From Caballeronia novacaledonica (GTDB lineage Bacteria; Pseudomonadota; Gammaproteobacteria; Burkholderiales; Burkholderiaceae): a stretch of 64,000 bases of DNA. Below are positions 18,749-29,682 of the stretch, in pieces (the stretch's first letter is position 1; every line of letters starts with the position of its first letter). The stretch lies in contig NZ_OGTP01000012.1 in the NCBI RefSeq assembly GCF_900258035.1, positions 107,048 to 171,047 on the forward strand, read 5' to 3'. The notes beneath the pieces were generated by a model. That model did not search any database and had not been told where the DNA came from. It saw only the letters and a list, made by a program, of their open reading frames with translations. The position numbers and the translations under genes were made by a program.

Positions 18749-19240
18749 TCAGCCGTCGATCGACGTCCGCCGCAGCAGCACCGCCGCCTGCGCCTCGATG
18801 CCTTCCTTGCGGCCGAGATAGCCGAGCTTTTCGTTCGTTTTGGCCTTCACGTTCACGCGGTCGAGCGAAAGATCGAGATCGGCGGCGATGTTCGCGCGCA
18901 TCGCGTCGATATGCGGGCTCAGTTTCGGCGCCTGCGCGATGATCGTGCTATCGACGTTCGCGATCGCGAATCCCGCTTCCGACACGCGCCTGAAGGCCTC
19001 GCGCAGCAGCACGCGGCTGTCGGCGCCGGCGAATTCCGTCGCCGTGTCCGGAAAATGCCGGCCGATATCGCCGAGCGCGGCGGCGCCGAAAAGCGCATCG
19101 GTGATCGCGTGCAGGAGCACGTCGGCGTCGGAATGGCCGAGCAGGCCGCGCTCGTAGGGAATCGTCACGCCGCCGATGATGAGCGGGCGGCCTTCGACGA
19201 GCTGGTGGACGTCGTACCCTTGTCCGATTCTGAAATCCAT
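18749..19240 (-). CDS. ispF: 2-C-methyl-D-erythritol 2,4-cyclodiphosphate synthase
   Basis: The 163-residue trimeric enzyme of the MEP pathway opens [20 protein letters not shown]. It carries the zinc ligands in GYDVH and the [19 protein letters not shown] motif, and ends with [17 protein letters not shown]. It cyclises the CDP-methylerythritol phosphate product of IspE. ATG 19240 was chosen because the family begins exactly there; a longer in-frame opening overlaps ispD. It follows ispD by 26 bp on the same strand. Confidence 0.97.
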   Translation of the reverse strand: MDFRIGQGYDVHQLVEGRPLIIGGVTIPYERGLLGHSDADVLLHAITDALFGAAALGDIGRHFPDTATEFAGADSRVLLREAFRRVSEAGFAIANVDSTIIAQAPKLSPHIDAMRANIAADLDLSLDRVNVKAKTNEKLGYLGRKEGIEAQAAVLLRRTSIDG

Positions 19241-19266
19241 CGATTCAAACCTTCGTTGAGTGTGAG

Positions 19267-19989
19267 TCAGGCGTTCGCGGAGAGGATCGCGCCCGCGAGC
19301 GCGAAATCTTCCGGGTAGGTCACCTTGAAGTTGCGCAAGCTGCCCTGAACCAGCTTCGGCGAGTGTCCGAGCCATTCGACGGCGCTTGCTTCGTCGGTGA
19401 GGTCGTGGCCGTCGTGACGCGCACGCTCGATCGCTTCGCGCAGCATGCCGAGCCGGAACATTTGCGGCGTCTGCGCCTGCCAGAGCCCGTCGCGCGATTC
19501 CGTGCGGGCCACGCGCGCGTCGCCGGACGGCACGTCGGGCATGGTCGGTGCGACGCGCTTGAGCGTATCCGCGACCGGCAGCGCCAGAATGCCGCCGACC
19601 GTATCATCGCGCAGTTCCGCGACAAGTTTGCGAATCAGCTCCGGCGTGATGCCGGGGCGCGCGGCGTCGTGCACGAGAACCCAGTCGTCATCGCGCGCGC
19701 CGAATCTCGCGAGCGCGAGCAGCCCGTTGTACACCGACGCCTGCCGCGAGGCGCCGCCGCAGCGCTCCACCGCGAAACGCAAACCGGCGAAGCGGCGGGC
19801 GTCGAAATGATGATCGTCCGGTGCGAGCACGACGAGCGTCTGCGAGAATTCGGAGCAGGCGTCGAATGCCGCGAGCGAGTACGCGAGCATCGGGCGGCCC
19901 GCGATGGTCTGGTATTGCTTCGGCATCGGCGCACCGGAACGGCTGCCGGTTCCGGCGCAGGGAATCAGTGAAAACAGGCGCGAAGTCAC
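19267..19989 (-). CDS. ispD: 2-C-methyl-D-erythritol 4-phosphate cytidylyltransferase
   Basis: The 240-residue nucleotidyltransferase opens [16 protein letters not shown], the CTP-binding loop, with VHDAARP near residue 107 and a C-terminal [11 protein letters not shown]. It couples CTP to methylerythritol phosphate. The start is taken as GTG 19989 (protein MTSRLF), with an alternative GTG 12 bp upstream. It is divergent from mfd across about 140 bp and heads an ispD-ispF pair. Confidence 0.95.
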   Translation of the reverse strand: MTSRLFSLIPCAGTGSRSGAPMPKQYQTIAGRPMLAYSLAAFDACSEFSQTLVVLAPDDHHFDARRFAGLRFAVERCGGASRQASVYNGLLALARFGARDDDWVLVHDAARPGITPELIRKLVAELRDDTVGGILALPVADTLKRVAPTMPDVPSGDARVARTESRDGLWQAQTPQMFRLGMLREAIERARHDGHDLTDEASAVEWLGHSPKLVQGSLRNFKVTYPEDFALAGAILSANA

Positions 19990-20128
19990 GGGCGAATACA
20001 CGGGCAGATGAGGTGAACAAGTCAAAGTCGAAGCCCGGATTTTATAATAGGTCTTTCGCGACCACGTCCCGCCGACGCCGGTTCGAGTTTCCGAACCCGT
20101 GTTCGCCGGACGGCTCCATGCACACTCT

Positions 20129-23100
20129 ATGCCTTCCAAAGCCGTCAACGCGCAGTCCAGTTCTCCCATCGCGCTCGTGAAGCCGGGCCAGCGCTTCGTC
20201 TTCGACGGCGCCGCAGGCTCCGCCGATGCGCTCGCCATCGCGCGCTATCGCGCCGCGTATCGCGAGGGCGTGCCGCTGCTGACGGTCGTGACCGCCAGCG
20301 CCGTCGATGCGCAGCGTCTCGCCGCCGAAATCCCCTTTTTCGCGCCGGATGCGCGCGTGCGGCTTTTGCCCGACTGGGAAACGCTGCCGTACGACACCTT
20401 TTCGCCGCACCAGGACCTCGTTTCCGAGCGTCTCGCCACGTTGCACGATCTGGGCGAAGGCCGTTGCGACATCCTGATCGTGCCCGCGACGACGGCGCTC
20501 TATCGCATGCCGCCCGCGTCGTTTCTCGCGGCCTACACGTTCTCGTTCACGCAGGGCGAGCGCCTGAACGAGGCCAAGCTCAAGGCGCAATTGACGCTCG
20601 CGGGCTACGAGCACGTGAGCCAGGTCGTGCGGCCGGGCGAATACTGCGTGCGCGGCTCGCTCATCGATCTGTATCCGATGGGCTCGGCGCTGCCCTATCG
20701 CATCGACCTGTTCGACGATCAGGTCGACTCCATCCGCGCATTCGATCCCGACACGCAGCGCAGCCTCTATCCCGTGCGCGACGTGCGTCTCTTGCCCGGC
20801 CGCGAGTTTCCGTTCGACGAAGCCGCGCGCACCGCCTTTCGCAGCCGCTGGCGCGAAGTCTTCGAGGGCGATCCGAGCCGCTCGCAGATTTACAAGGACA
20901 TCGGCAACGGCGTGCCGTCGGCGGGCATCGAATACTATTTGCCGCTCTTTTTCGACGAAACCGCCACGCTCTTCCACTATCTGCCGGAAGGCTCGCAACT
21001 CGTGTTCGTCGGCGACATGGACGCGGCGATCAAACGCTTCACGCACGACACGAAGCAGCGCTACGACTTTCTTTCGCACGACCGTGAGCGGCCCTTGCTC
21101 GAACCGCGCCGGCTCTTTCTGACCGACGACGATTTCTTCACGTTCGCCAAACCCTTCGCGCAACTGAAATTCCCGAGCACGCCGGAAGGCGGCTGGGCGG
21201 CGCCGCTGCCGGGCCTCGCGCTCGACCGCCACGCCGACGAACCCTTGCTCGCGCTGCGCCATTATCTGGAGCAGACGGAGAACCGCGTGATGCTCGTCGC
21301 GGAATCGGCGGGGCGGCGCGAAACGATGCAGCAACTGCTGGCGGACAACGGCCTGCGCGGCGAGTCGCGCGACACGTTCCAGGAATGGCTCACGAGCGAC
21401 GGCAAATTCACGCTCGGCATCGCGCCGCTGGCCAACGGCTTCGCGCTGCCCGCCGAGAAGCTGTCGATCATCACCGAGACGGAGCTTTACGGACCGCTCG
21501 CGCGCCGCGCCGGCCGACGCCGGCAGGAACAGGCGAGCAACGTCGATTCGATGGTCCGCGATCTCGCCGAGTTGAAAGTGGGCGATCCCGTCGTGCATGC
21601 GCAGCACGGCATCGGCCGCTACATGGGCCTCGTGTCGATGGATCTGGGCGAAGGCGAAACCGAATTCCTGCATCTCGAGTACCAGAACGAATCGAAGTTG
21701 TACGTGCCGGTCGCGCAGTTGCACGTGATCTCGCGCTACAGCGGCGCGGACCCGGAGAGCGCGCCTCTGCATACGCTCGGCTCCGGCCAGTGGGAAAAGG
21801 CCAAGCGCAAGGCCGCCCAACAAATCCGCGACACGGCCGCCGAACTGCTCAATCTCTACGCGCGCCGCGCCGCGCGCGAAGGCTATGCGTTCAAGCTCGA
21901 ACCGCGCGACTATGTGAAGTTCGCGGAGAGCTTCGGCTTCGAGGAAACGCCGGATCAGGCCGCGGCGATCGCAGCGGTGATCGGCGACATGACGAGCGGC
22001 AAGCCGATGGACCGTCTCGTGTGCGGCGACGTCGGCTTCGGCAAGACGGAAGTGGCGCTGCGCGCCGCGTTCATCGCGGTGATGGCGGGCAAGCAGGTCG
22101 CGATTCTCTCGCCCACCACGCTGCTCGCCGAGCAGCACACGCAGACTTTCACCGACCGCTTCGCCGACTGGCCCGTGCGGATCGCGGAGCTGTCGCGCTT
22201 CAAGACGGGCAAGGAAGTGTCGACGGCCGTGCAGCAGATCAACGAAGGCTCGGTCGATATCGTCATCGGCACGCACAAGCTCTTGTCGGGCGATGTGAAG
22301 TTCAAGCGGCTCGGGCTCGTGATCATCGACGAGGAACACCGTTTCGGCGTGCGGCAGAAGGAAGCGTTGAAGGCGCTGCGCGCCGAAGTCGACGTGCTCA
22401 CGCTCACCGCGACGCCGATTCCCCGCACGCTCGGCATGGCCCTCGAAGGTCTGCGCGATTTCTCCGTGATCGCGACCGCGCCGCAGAAGCGGCTCGCGAT
22501 CAAGACCTTCGTGCGGCGCGAGGAAGACGGCGTGATCCGCGAGGCGATGCTGCGCGAGCTCAAGCGCGGCGGCCAGGTGTACTTCCTGCACAACGAAGTC
22601 GAGACGATCGAGAATCGCCGCACGATGCTGGAGGCGCTGGTGCCGGAAGCGCGCATTGCAGTGGCGCATGGACAGATGCACGAACGCGAACTCGAACGCG
22701 TGATGCGCGACTTCGTCGGACAGCGCGCGAACGTGCTGTTGTGCACGACGATCATCGAAACGGGCATCGACGTGCCGAGCGCGAACACGATCCTCATGCA
22801 TCGCGCGGACAAGTTCGGTCTTGCGCAGTTGCATCAGTTGCGCGGACGCGTCGGGCGCTCGCATCACCAGGCGTATGCGTATCTGCTCGTGCACGATCCG
22901 CAGTCGTTGACGAAGCAGGCGCAGCGCCGGCTCGAAGCGATTCAGCAGATGGAAGAGCTCGGCTCGGGCTTCTATCTGGCGATGCACGACCTCGAAATTC
23001 GCGGCACCGGCGAAGTGCTGGGCGACAAGCAATCGGGCGAGATTCACGAGATCGGTTTCCAGCTTTACACCGACATGTTGAACGACGCGGTGCGCGCGCT

Positions 23101-23605
23101 GAAGGAAGGCCGCGAGCCGGACTTGAACGCGCCGCTCGCCGCGACCACCGAGATCAACCTGCACGCGCCCGCGATTCTGCCCGCCGATTATTGCGGCGAC
23201 GTGCAGGAGCGTCTGTCGCTCTACAAGCGGCTTGCGAATTGCGAATCGAGCGATGCCATCGACGGCATTCTCGAGGAGCTCGTCGACCGGTTCGGCAAGC
23301 TGCCGCCGCAGGCGCATGCGCTGGTGGAGACGCATCGGCTGCGACTGGCCGCGAAGCCGCTCGGCATCTCGAAGATCGATGCGGCCGAGCAGTCCATCTC
23401 GCTGCAATTCATCCCGAATCCGCCTGTCGATGGCATGAAGATCATCGAGATGGTTCAGAAGCACAAGCACATCAAGCTCGCGGGGCAGGACAAATTGCGG
23501 ATCGAATCGCGAAGCCCCGATCTCGCGGTGCGGATTTCCACGGTCAAGGAGACGCTGCGGGCACTGGGCGGGCCGGTGCGGCAGCCGGCTGCGGCTGCGA
23601 GATAG
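20129..23605 (+). CDS. mfd: Transcription-repair coupling factor Mfd
   Basis: The 1158-residue protein has the full set of Mfd domains. These are the UvrB-like N-terminal region ([19 protein letters not shown] near residue 75), the RNA polymerase-interacting CarD-like domain ([17 protein letters not shown] near residue 480), and a RecG-like SF2 translocase with [16 protein letters not shown] and DEEHRFG. A C-terminal TRCF domain ([13 protein letters not shown]) follows. Mfd removes RNA polymerase stalled at lesions and recruits UvrA. ATG 20129 was preferred over an in-frame ATG at 20099. Its 3' end lies about 15 bp before a dispersed repeat. Confidence 0.97.
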   Translation: MPSKAVNAQSSSPIALVKPGQRFVFDGAAGSADALAIARYRAAYREGVPLLTVVTASAVDAQRLAAEIPFFAPDARVRLLPDWETLPYDTFSPHQDLVSERLATLHDLGEGRCDILIVPATTALYRMPPASFLAAYTFSFTQGERLNEAKLKAQLTLAGYEHVSQVVRPGEYCVRGSLIDLYPMGSALPYRIDLFDDQVDSIRAFDPDTQRSLYPVRDVRLLPGREFPFDEAARTAFRSRWREVFEGDPSRSQIYKDIGNGVPSAGIEYYLPLFFDETATLFHYLPEGSQLVFVGDMDAAIKRFTHDTKQRYDFLSHDRERPLLEPRRLFLTDDDFFTFAKPFAQLKFPSTPEGGWAAPLPGLALDRHADEPLLALRHYLEQTENRVMLVAESAGRRETMQQLLADNGLRGESRDTFQEWLTSDGKFTLGIAPLANGFALPAEKLSIITETELYGPLARRAGRRRQEQASNVDSMVRDLAELKVGDPVVHAQHGIGRYMGLVSMDLGEGETEFLHLEYQNESKLYVPVAQLHVISRYSGADPESAPLHTLGSGQWEKAKRKAAQQIRDTAAELLNLYARRAAREGYAFKLEPRDYVKFAESFGFEETPDQAAAIAAVIGDMTSGKPMDRLVCGDVGFGKTEVALRAAFIAVMAGKQVAILSPTTLLAEQHTQTFTDRFADWPVRIAELSRFKTGKEVSTAVQQINEGSVDIVIGTHKLLSGDVKFKRLGLVIIDEEHRFGVRQKEALKALRAEVDVLTLTATPIPRTLGMALEGLRDFSVIATAPQKRLAIKTFVRREEDGVIREAMLRELKRGGQVYFLHNEVETIENRRTMLEALVPEARIAVAHGQMHERELERVMRDFVGQRANVLLCTTIIETGIDVPSANTILMHRADKFGLAQLHQLRGRVGRSHHQAYAYLLVHDPQSLTKQAQRRLEAIQQMEELGSGFYLAMHDLEIRGTGEVLGDKQSGEIHEIGFQLYTDMLNDAVRALKEGREPDLNAPLAATTEINLHAPAILPADYCGDVQERLSLYKRLANCESSDAIDGILEELVDRFGKLPPQAHALVETHRLRLAAKPLGISKIDAAEQSISLQFIPNPPVDGMKIIEMVQKHKHIKLAGQDKLRIESRSPDLAVRISTVKETLRALGGPVRQPAAAAR

Positions 23606-23619
23606 GGGTTTGGAGGGTG

Positions 23620-23700
23620 GTTTATTGGCGTTGCCCCTGTGCGGGGCGCGGCAGTTACTTTCTTTGCTGCTGCAAATAAAGTGGCCAAAGAAAGCAGCTT
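23620..23700 (+). repeat. Solo left-arm copy of the dispersed palindromic repeat
   Basis: This 81-bp segment matches the left arm of the adjacent full element (23745-23832) in the same orientation with a few changes. It keeps the GCCCC-TGTGC-GGGGC hairpin, while the long CTTTCTTTG hairpin is damaged (AAATAAAG on one side). It starts about 15 bp after the mfd stop. It is probably a partial copy or the remnant of a tandem duplication. Confidence 0.85.
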
Positions 23701-23744
23701 TTATCGCGTTCGGCGCGGGGGCTCTTTGGGTGAGTGAAACTTGC

Positions 23745-24355
23745 TTTCGTGTCGGTTTATTGGCGTTGCCCCTGTGCGGGGCGGCAGTCACTTTCTTTGC
23801 TGCTGCAAAGAAAGTAACCAAAGAAAGCAGCTATCCCCAGCCTAAGCACTTCATGCCGGCCGCGGCACAGGCGATTGGCTGAATGGCCCGGCAGTAGCGA
23901 GTGCGCTCAAAGGTCTCGCGCGGCGTGGACCGCGCACGGTCTGCCGCACCACATGTTTTAGCGTGCTGGTTCAGCACCAAATAGCTCCGGCCCGCTTCGC
24001 GGCCGACCGGTCAATCGGGTCGGCCCGTGCTGTCTTGCTAACGCCGCCATCTCACCGCGGTCGTTATTCGTCGGTTTCCCTTGCATACCCAGCGGCAGCG
24101 CGAAGCGCTGTGCCGATGCTATTTCGTGCTGAACCAGCGCCCTAAAACAAGTAGCTTGTCAGACCGTGCGCGATCCAAGCCCGGTGATTGTGATGAGGGC
24201 ACTCTTTAGGCGAGTGCCAACTTGGGGGAGAAAAGTGGCCAAGTTGCGTGTGACCGCGGGCCTGAAAAGCTGCTTTCTTTGGTTACTTTCTTTGCAGCAG
24301 CAAAGAAAGTGACTGCCGCCCCGCACAGGGGCAACGCTAATAGACCGACACGAAA
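23745..24355. repeat. Full copy of a 611-bp element with 88-bp inverted arms and nested palindromes
   Basis: The left arm 23745-23832 and right arm 24268-24355 are inverted copies matching at 86 of 88 positions. Each arm holds a GCCCC-TGTGC-GGGGC hairpin and a perfect 11-bp hairpin ACTTTCTTTGC-TGCT-GCAAAGAAAGT. Further inverted pairs are nested inside: 23899-23908 with 24195-24204 (9/10), 23927-23943 with 24160-24176 (16/17), and 23965-23985 with 24118-24138 (20/21). Local hairpins lie at 24001-24025, 24096-24110 and 24198-24218. The unit could fold into a rod. No transposase gene or credible ORF lies in it, and short frames here are spurious. A second copy lies at 63375-63866. Confidence 0.92.
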
Positions 24356-24457
24356 ACGGGATCCGTCGAAACGAAAGCCGAAACCCAAAAGCCTCAAGGA
24401 TGCAGGCCAGCATCCCCCATTTGGGCTATGATCAAACCTCCCCGCAGGAGTCAAAAA

Positions 24458-25684
24458 ATGTCACAGACCGCCGATGCGGCGCATCTCGAAGCCCAATCCA
24501 CGACCGAAACGCCCGTCTCCCTGCCGTGGATCGAACGGCTGGTTTCCATCGATACGGTCAGCCGCAATCCGAACCTCGGCCTGATCGAAACGGTCCGCGA
24601 CGAACTGCGCAAGTCGGGCATCGAAGCGACCATCACCAACGATCCGCGCGGCCAGTGGGCGAACCTCTTCGCCACGGTCCCGGCGCACGACGGCGAGACC
24701 AACGGCGGCATCGTGCTGTCGGGTCACACCGATGTCGTGCCGGTCGATGGCCAAGACTGGCAGAGCGACCCGTTCAAGCCCGAAGTCCGCGACGGCCTGC
24801 TCTTTGGCCGCGGCTCGTGCGACATGAAAGGCTTCATCGGCGCAGCGCTCGCATTGCTGCCGAAGATGCAGGCGACGAAGCTCGCGAAACCCATCCACTT
24901 CGCGCTCTCCTACGACGAAGAAGTCGGCTGCGCGGGCGCGCCGCTGATGATCGCGGACCTGCAAAAGCGCGGCCTGAAGCCGGACGGCTGCATCGTCGGC
25001 GAACCGACGTCGATGCGACCGGTCATCGCGCACAAAGGCATCAACACGTATCACTGCTGCGTGCGCGGGTTCGCCGCGCATTCGTCGCTGACGCCGAAGG
25101 GCCTGAACGCGATCGAATATGCGGCGCGGCTCATCTGCCATATCCGCGATCTCGTCGACGAGTTCCGCGCGAACGGTCCCTTCGACGAGCTTTACGACGT
25201 GCCCTTCACCACCGGTCAGACGAGCACGATCAAAGGCGGCAACGCGATCAACACCGTGCCCGCCGAATGCAACTTCGAGTTCGAATTCCGCAATCTGCCG
25301 ACGATCGACCCGGACCAGATCTTCGAACGAATCGAATCGTACGCGCACGACACGCTGCTGCCGAAGATGCTGAAGGAGCACGGCAAGGCGGCCATCGAAT
25401 TCACGAAGCTCGCGTCGGCGCCGGGCCTCGACGCCACCGAGCAGGCCGCGATCACGCAGCTCGTGCGCGCGCTCACGGAAAACCAGGACAAGCGCAAGGT
25501 CGCGTATGGCACCGAAGCGGGCCTGTTCGCGAATGCGGGCGTGCCGAGCATCGTGTGCGGTCCGGGCAATATCGAGCAGGCGCACAAGGCGAACGAGTAC
25601 GTGTCGCTCGAACAGCTCGTCCAGTGCGAGGCGTTTCTGGGCAAGTTCATTCACAGCATGTCCGTCGAGGCGCAGGCCCGCTGA
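24458..25684 (+). CDS. argE: Acetylornithine deacetylase
   Basis: The 408-residue M20-family metallopeptidase has metal-binding motifs GGIVLSGHTDVVPVDG near residue 90 and GRGSCDMKGFIG near residue 122, the catalytic Glu pair in YDEEVGC, and CIVGEPTSMRP near residue 187. It releases acetate from N-acetylornithine in arginine synthesis. The ATG at 24458 was chosen because a CAGGAG ribosome site lies 7 bp before it; a TATGAT -10-like box lies at 24427-24432. It follows the palindromic repeat by about 100 bp. A PLP-dependent dehydratase gene follows 20 bp after its stop. Confidence 0.94.
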   Translation: MSQTADAAHLEAQSTTETPVSLPWIERLVSIDTVSRNPNLGLIETVRDELRKSGIEATITNDPRGQWANLFATVPAHDGETNGGIVLSGHTDVVPVDGQDWQSDPFKPEVRDGLLFGRGSCDMKGFIGAALALLPKMQATKLAKPIHFALSYDEEVGCAGAPLMIADLQKRGLKPDGCIVGEPTSMRPVIAHKGINTYHCCVRGFAAHSSLTPKGLNAIEYAARLICHIRDLVDEFRANGPFDELYDVPFTTGQTSTIKGGNAINTVPAECNFEFEFRNLPTIDPDQIFERIESYAHDTLLPKMLKEHGKAAIEFTKLASAPGLDATEQAAITQLVRALTENQDKRKVAYGTEAGLFANAGVPSIVCGPGNIEQAHKANEYVSLEQLVQCEAFLGKFIHSMSVEAQAR

Positions 25685-25704
25685 CCTTTTCAGAACAAAC
25701 AGCC

Positions 25705-26709
25705 ATGTCCACCGCCACGCAGCATTCCGACAATACGATCGACGGCACGCCGATTCCGACGCTCGACGAAATCGCCGAGCAGCACATGGCGCTCACGCCC
25801 TGGGTCGCGCGCACGCCGACCTTCGAGCGTCACGATTTCCCGACGCTCGAAGGCACGCCGATCACGTTCAAATTCGAGTTGCTGCAGGCGAGCGGCACGT
25901 TCAAGGCGCGCGGCGCGTTCTCGAACATCCTCGCGCTCTCGGACAGCGAACGCTCGGCGGGCGTCACCTGCGTATCGGCGGGCAATCACGCGGTGGCCGT
26001 GGCCTACGCGGCGCAGCGCATGGGCGTGGGCGCGAAGGTCGTCATCATCAAGAGCGCGAGTCCGGCGCGTGTCGCGCTGTGCCGGCGCTTCGGCGCGGAA
26101 GTCGTGTTCGCGGAAAACGTCGCCGAGGCATTCGATGTCGTGCGGCGCGTCGAAGCGGAAGAAGGACGCGTCTTCATCCATCCGTTCAACGGCTATCGCA
26201 CGGTGCTCGGCACGGCGACGCTCGGCTACGAGTGGACCTCGCAGGCGCCCGATCTCGACGCGGTGATCCTGCCGATCGGCGGAGGCGGCCTGGCCGCGGG
26301 CGTTTCGACGGCGATGCGTCTCGCGAATCCGTCGCTGCATGTCTTCGGTGTGGAGCCGGAAGGATCGGACGCGATGAAGCGCAGCTTCGAAGCGAATCAC
26401 ACGATCAAGATGGGCGCGATGCACGGCATCGCCGATTCGCTGATGGCCCCGCACACCGAGCAGTACAGCTATGAGCTATGCCGCCGGCATATCGACGATA
26501 TCGTGACCGTGTCCGACAGCGCGTTGCGGCAAGGCATGCTGCAGCTATTCGGCGAACTCAAGCTCGCGGTCGAACCGGCTTGCGCGGCGGCCACGGCCGC
26601 CCTGCTCGGCCCGTTGCGCGAGCGGTTGCAGGGCAAGCGCGTCGGCGTGCTGCTGTGCGGCACGAATACCGACCCGGCGACGTTCGCGAAGCATCTGGCG
26701 AGCGCCTGA
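25705..26709 (+). CDS. PLP-dependent threonine/serine dehydratase-like enzyme
   Basis: The 334-residue fold-type II PLP enzyme has the Schiff-base Lys in ASGTFKARGAF near residue 62, the SAGNH loop near residue 92, and the phosphate-binding GGGGLAAG near residue 192. It resembles catabolic threonine/serine dehydratases without the C-terminal regulatory ACT domain of IlvA. Substrate cannot be assigned from sequence. It follows argE closely in the same direction and is likely co-transcribed. Its stop converges on potI with 11 bp between. Confidence 0.87.
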   Translation: MSTATQHSDNTIDGTPIPTLDEIAEQHMALTPWVARTPTFERHDFPTLEGTPITFKFELLQASGTFKARGAFSNILALSDSERSAGVTCVSAGNHAVAVAYAAQRMGVGAKVVIIKSASPARVALCRRFGAEVVFAENVAEAFDVVRRVEAEEGRVFIHPFNGYRTVLGTATLGYEWTSQAPDLDAVILPIGGGGLAAGVSTAMRLANPSLHVFGVEPEGSDAMKRSFEANHTIKMGAMHGIADSLMAPHTEQYSYELCRRHIDDIVTVSDSALRQGMLQLFGELKLAVEPACAAATAALLGPLRERLQGKRVGVLLCGTNTDPATFAKHLASA

Positions 26710-26720
26710 AACATTCAACG

Positions 26721-27539
26721 CTACATCACGCCCGCGAGCCGTCTGCGCTCGCTGCGCTGCATGAAGGCGTTCGCCGCGATCACACCCATGGTCACGAGCG
26801 CGATGAACAAGGTCGCGAGCGCGTTCATCTCCGGATTCAGACCTAGCCGCACGCGCGAAAACACGACGAGCGGCAGCGTCGTCGAGCCGGGGCCGGAGAG
26901 GAACGCCGAGAGCACGAGGTCATCGATCGACAGCGTGAACGACAGGAGCCAGCCCGCGACGAGCGCCTGCGAAATCAACGGCAGCGTGATCGCGAAAAAC
27001 ACGCGCAGCGGCGTCGCGCCGAGATCGAGCGCGGCCTCCTCCAGCGACGGATTCAGTTCCCGCACACGCGATTCCACGATGATCGCCACATAAGAAATGC
27101 ACAGCATCACGTGCCCGATCCAGATCGTGAAGAAGCCGCGATCGGGCCAGCCGATGAGCTTCGCCATTTCGACGAACAGCAACAGCAGCGAAATGCCCTG
27201 AATGACTTCGGGAATCACGAGCGGCGCGTTGATCATGCCCGCGTAGAGCGTGAAGCCCTTGAAGCGTCCCATGCGCGCCAGCACGAAACCCGCCCACGTG
27301 CCGATCACGACCGACGCGCACGCCGTGAAAAACGCGATGCGCAACGACAGCCACGCGGCGTTGATGAGTTCGTCATCCGTGATGAGCGCGCGATACCACT
27401 TGAGCGACGGTTCCGTCCAGACGGTGACGAGCGGCGAGTCGTTGAACGAATAAACGATGAGGCTCAGGATCGGGATATAGAGAAACGCGAACCCGAGCCC
27501 GAGCGCGGTGAATTGCAACGGACGGCTCACCTTGATCAT
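26721..27539 (-). CDS. potI: Polyamine ABC transporter permease PotI
   Basis: The 272-residue inner-membrane protein has about six helices, the first at residues 10-31. The binding-protein-dependent permease signature EAALDLGATPLRVFFAITLP lies near residue 175 and couples to the ATPase. It pairs with PotH to form the channel for putrescine or spermidine. ATG 27539 overlaps the potH stop in an ATGA junction. It is the last gene of the potF-potG-potH-potI set. Confidence 0.92.
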   Translation of the reverse strand: MIKVSRPLQFTALGLGFAFLYIPILSLIVYSFNDSPLVTVWTEPSLKWYRALITDDELINAAWLSLRIAFFTACASVVIGTWAGFVLARMGRFKGFTLYAGMINAPLVIPEVIQGISLLLLFVEMAKLIGWPDRGFFTIWIGHVMLCISYVAIIVESRVRELNPSLEEAALDLGATPLRVFFAITLPLISQALVAGWLLSFTLSIDDLVLSAFLSGPGSTTLPLVVFSRVRLGLNPEMNALATLFIALVTMGVIAANAFMQRSERRRLAGVM

Positions 27540-28441
27540 CGCTTTTCCTCCAGTTGCTTCGCCTGGAAGTGCTGGAAGAGCGCCATCGGCACGAGCAGCA
27601 GCAGGACCATCGCGCAGGTGACGGCGGAGGCCATCGGCCAGTCTGCGTTGTTGAAGAACTCGTTCCACATGACGCGGCCGATCATCAGCGTGTCCGCGCC
27701 GCCGAGCAGTTCGGGAATCACGTACTCGCCCACCGCCGGGATGAACACGAGCAGACAGCCCGCGATGATGCCGTTCTTCGACAACGGCAACGTGATCTGC
27801 ACGAACGCCTTCCAGGGTTTCGCGCCGAGATCGTAGGCCGCTTCGAGCAAGGTCAGGTCCATTTTCACGAGGTGCGCGTAGAGCGGCATCACGAGAAACG
27901 GCAGATACGAATACACCATGCCGATATACACCGCGATATTCGTGTGATACAGCTCGATCGGCGAATGCAGCAGGCCAATCGACATCAGAAAATTGTTCAG
28001 CAGTCCGTTGTTCTTGAGAATGCCGATCCACGCATACACGCGGATCAGGAACGACGTCCAGAACGGCAGCATCACGGCCATCATCAGGATGTTGCGCGAG
28101 GACGGATTCGAGCGCGCGATGTAATACGCCATCGGATAGCCGATCACGAGACACAGCAGCGTCGACACCGCCGCGACCAGCAGCGAGTTCAGGTAGGTCG
28201 CGAAGTACAGGCTGTCCTGCACGAGAAACGCGTAGTGCGCGAAGTCGAGCGCGATGTGCATCACGCCTTCTTCCATCGACACGAGATCCGTGTACGGCGG
28301 AATGCCGAGCTGGCTGTCCGCGAAGCTGATCTTCACGACGAGCAGGAACGGCACGAAGAACAGCAGCAGGAGCCACACATACGGCCCGCCGATGACGAGC
28401 GTGCGTCCCGACACGCCGAAACGGTTGAGCAGCTTCATCAT
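27536..28441 (-). CDS. potH: Polyamine ABC transporter permease PotH
   Basis: The 301-residue permease has a first helix in VWLLLLFFVPFLLVVKISFA (about residues 20-40) and the coupling signature EAAYDLGAKPWKAFVQITLP near residue 205. It lies between potG and potI and overlaps each by 4 bp (ATGA junctions), indicating translational coupling. With PotI it forms the membrane channel of the transporter. Confidence 0.92.
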   Translation of the reverse strand: MMKLLNRFGVSGRTLVIGGPYVWLLLLFFVPFLLVVKISFADSQLGIPPYTDLVSMEEGVMHIALDFAHYAFLVQDSLYFATYLNSLLVAAVSTLLCLVIGYPMAYYIARSNPSSRNILMMAVMLPFWTSFLIRVYAWIGILKNNGLLNNFLMSIGLLHSPIELYHTNIAVYIGMVYSYLPFLVMPLYAHLVKMDLTLLEAAYDLGAKPWKAFVQITLPLSKNGIIAGCLLVFIPAVGEYVIPELLGGADTLMIGRVMWNEFFNNADWPMASAVTCAMVLLLLVPMALFQHFQAKQLEEKR

Positions 28442-29610
28442 GAGGTCAGCACCACGCCCGCGGACGCGCTCCAGCGCACGTAGACTTCGTCGTCGAAGGT
28501 GGGCGAATCGATCTCGCCGATCGCGAGGCTCGACAGGTTCGCAACCACGACCTTGCCCGAATCGAGCGTCACGTGATAGAGCGTGTAGCCGCCCATGTAC
28601 GCGATGTTCGTCACCCTGCCGCGGCCCCAGTTGAACGTGCCTTCGGGCGGCTTGCGGGTGAGCGCGATGCGCTCGGGCCGCACGGAGATCGTCACCGGCA
28701 TGCCGAGCGGCCCGGTGATGCCGTGGCTCACATAAAGACGCACGGGCAGTTCCGGCGATTCGACGAACACGTGGTCCGGCTCGTCTTCCACGACATTGCC
28801 GTCGAAGAGATTGGTCGAGCCGATGAACTGCGCCGAGAAGCGCGTGTTCGGATATTCATAGACTTCGTGCGGCGTGCCGAGCTGCACGATCTGCCCTTCG
28901 CTCATCACGGCGAGACGATTGGCCATCGTCATCGCCTCTTCCTGATCGTGCGTCACCATGATGCAGGTCACGCCCACCTGATCGAGAATGTTGACGAGCT
29001 CGATCTGCGTGCGCTGGCGGATTTGCTTGTCGAGCGCGGACATCGGCTCGTCGAGCAGAAGTAGCTTCGGGCGCTTCACGAGACTGCGCGCGAGCGCGAC
29101 GCGCTGCTGCTGGCCGCCCGAAAGCTGATGCGGCTTGCGCTTCGCGAACTTCGCCATCTGCACGAGTTCGAGCGCATTGTTCACGCGATCCTTCAGTTCG
29201 CCGCCCTTCACGCCTTCCTGCTTCAGCCCGAACGCCACGTTCGATTCCACGCTCATGTGCGGAAAGAGCGCATAGGACTGGAACATCATGTTCACGGGCC
29301 GGTTATACGGCGGCATCTTCGCGAGGTCTTCGCCGTCGATCAGGATCTGCCCTTCGGTTACCGACTCCAGCCCGGCGAGCATGCGCAGAAGCGTGGACTT
29401 GCCGCAGCCCGAACTGCCGAGCAGCGCGAACAGCTCGCCCTTCTTCACTGACAGGTTGACGCCCCGCACCGCCGTCGTCTCGCCGAATTTCTTCACGACG
29501 TCGACGATCTGCACGAAGTTGTCGTCCGTGCCGGGGGCCGATGGAGAAATGCCCGGCTCGCGCCGGCCGGAATTAGGCGCTGCCTTCAACGCGCTCGACT
29601 GCTCACTCAT
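28438..29610 (-). CDS. potG: Polyamine ABC transporter ATP-binding protein PotG
   Basis: The 390-residue ATPase has Walker [16 protein letters not shown] near residue 67, the ABC signature [14 protein letters not shown] and Walker [16 protein letters not shown]-terminal TOBE domain (about residues 300-390) follows. About 35 polar residues precede the ABC domain. A longer in-frame opening exists, but ATG 29610 gives the family-like N-terminus. It is separated from potF by 128 bp containing a terminator-like hairpin, and overlaps potH. Confidence 0.93.
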   Translation of the reverse strand: MSEQSSALKAAPNSGRREPGISPSAPGTDDNFVQIVDVVKKFGETTAVRGVNLSVKKGELFALLGSSGCGKSTLLRMLAGLESVTEGQILIDGEDLAKMPPYNRPVNMMFQSYALFPHMSVESNVAFGLKQEGVKGGELKDRVNNALELVQMAKFAKRKPHQLSGGQQQRVALARSLVKRPKLLLLDEPMSALDKQIRQRTQIELVNILDQVGVTCIMVTHDQEEAMTMANRLAVMSEGQIVQLGTPHEVYEYPNTRFSAQFIGSTNLFDGNVVEDEPDHVFVESPELPVRLYVSHGITGPLGMPVTISVRPERIALTRKPPEGTFNWGRGRVTNIAYMGGYTLYHVTLDSGKVVVANLSSLAIGEIDSPTFDDEVYVRWSASAGVVLTS

Positions 29611-29682
29611 GATTGCCTGTTCGACTCCTTGTTTCCATGCGTCTCGCGTGACTCGCCCATTGTGCGATGCGGTCACGAACAA

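Noticed and set aside
20042..23821. 1259-codon open frame on the minus strand
   Set aside because: Antisense to mfd throughout, with repeat-derived residues at its start; shadow frame.
23610..24454. Short frames giving products such as VTFFAAAKKVTKES
   Set aside because: These are translations of the palindromic repeat on either strand; the same peptide arises from each copy, so they are not genes.
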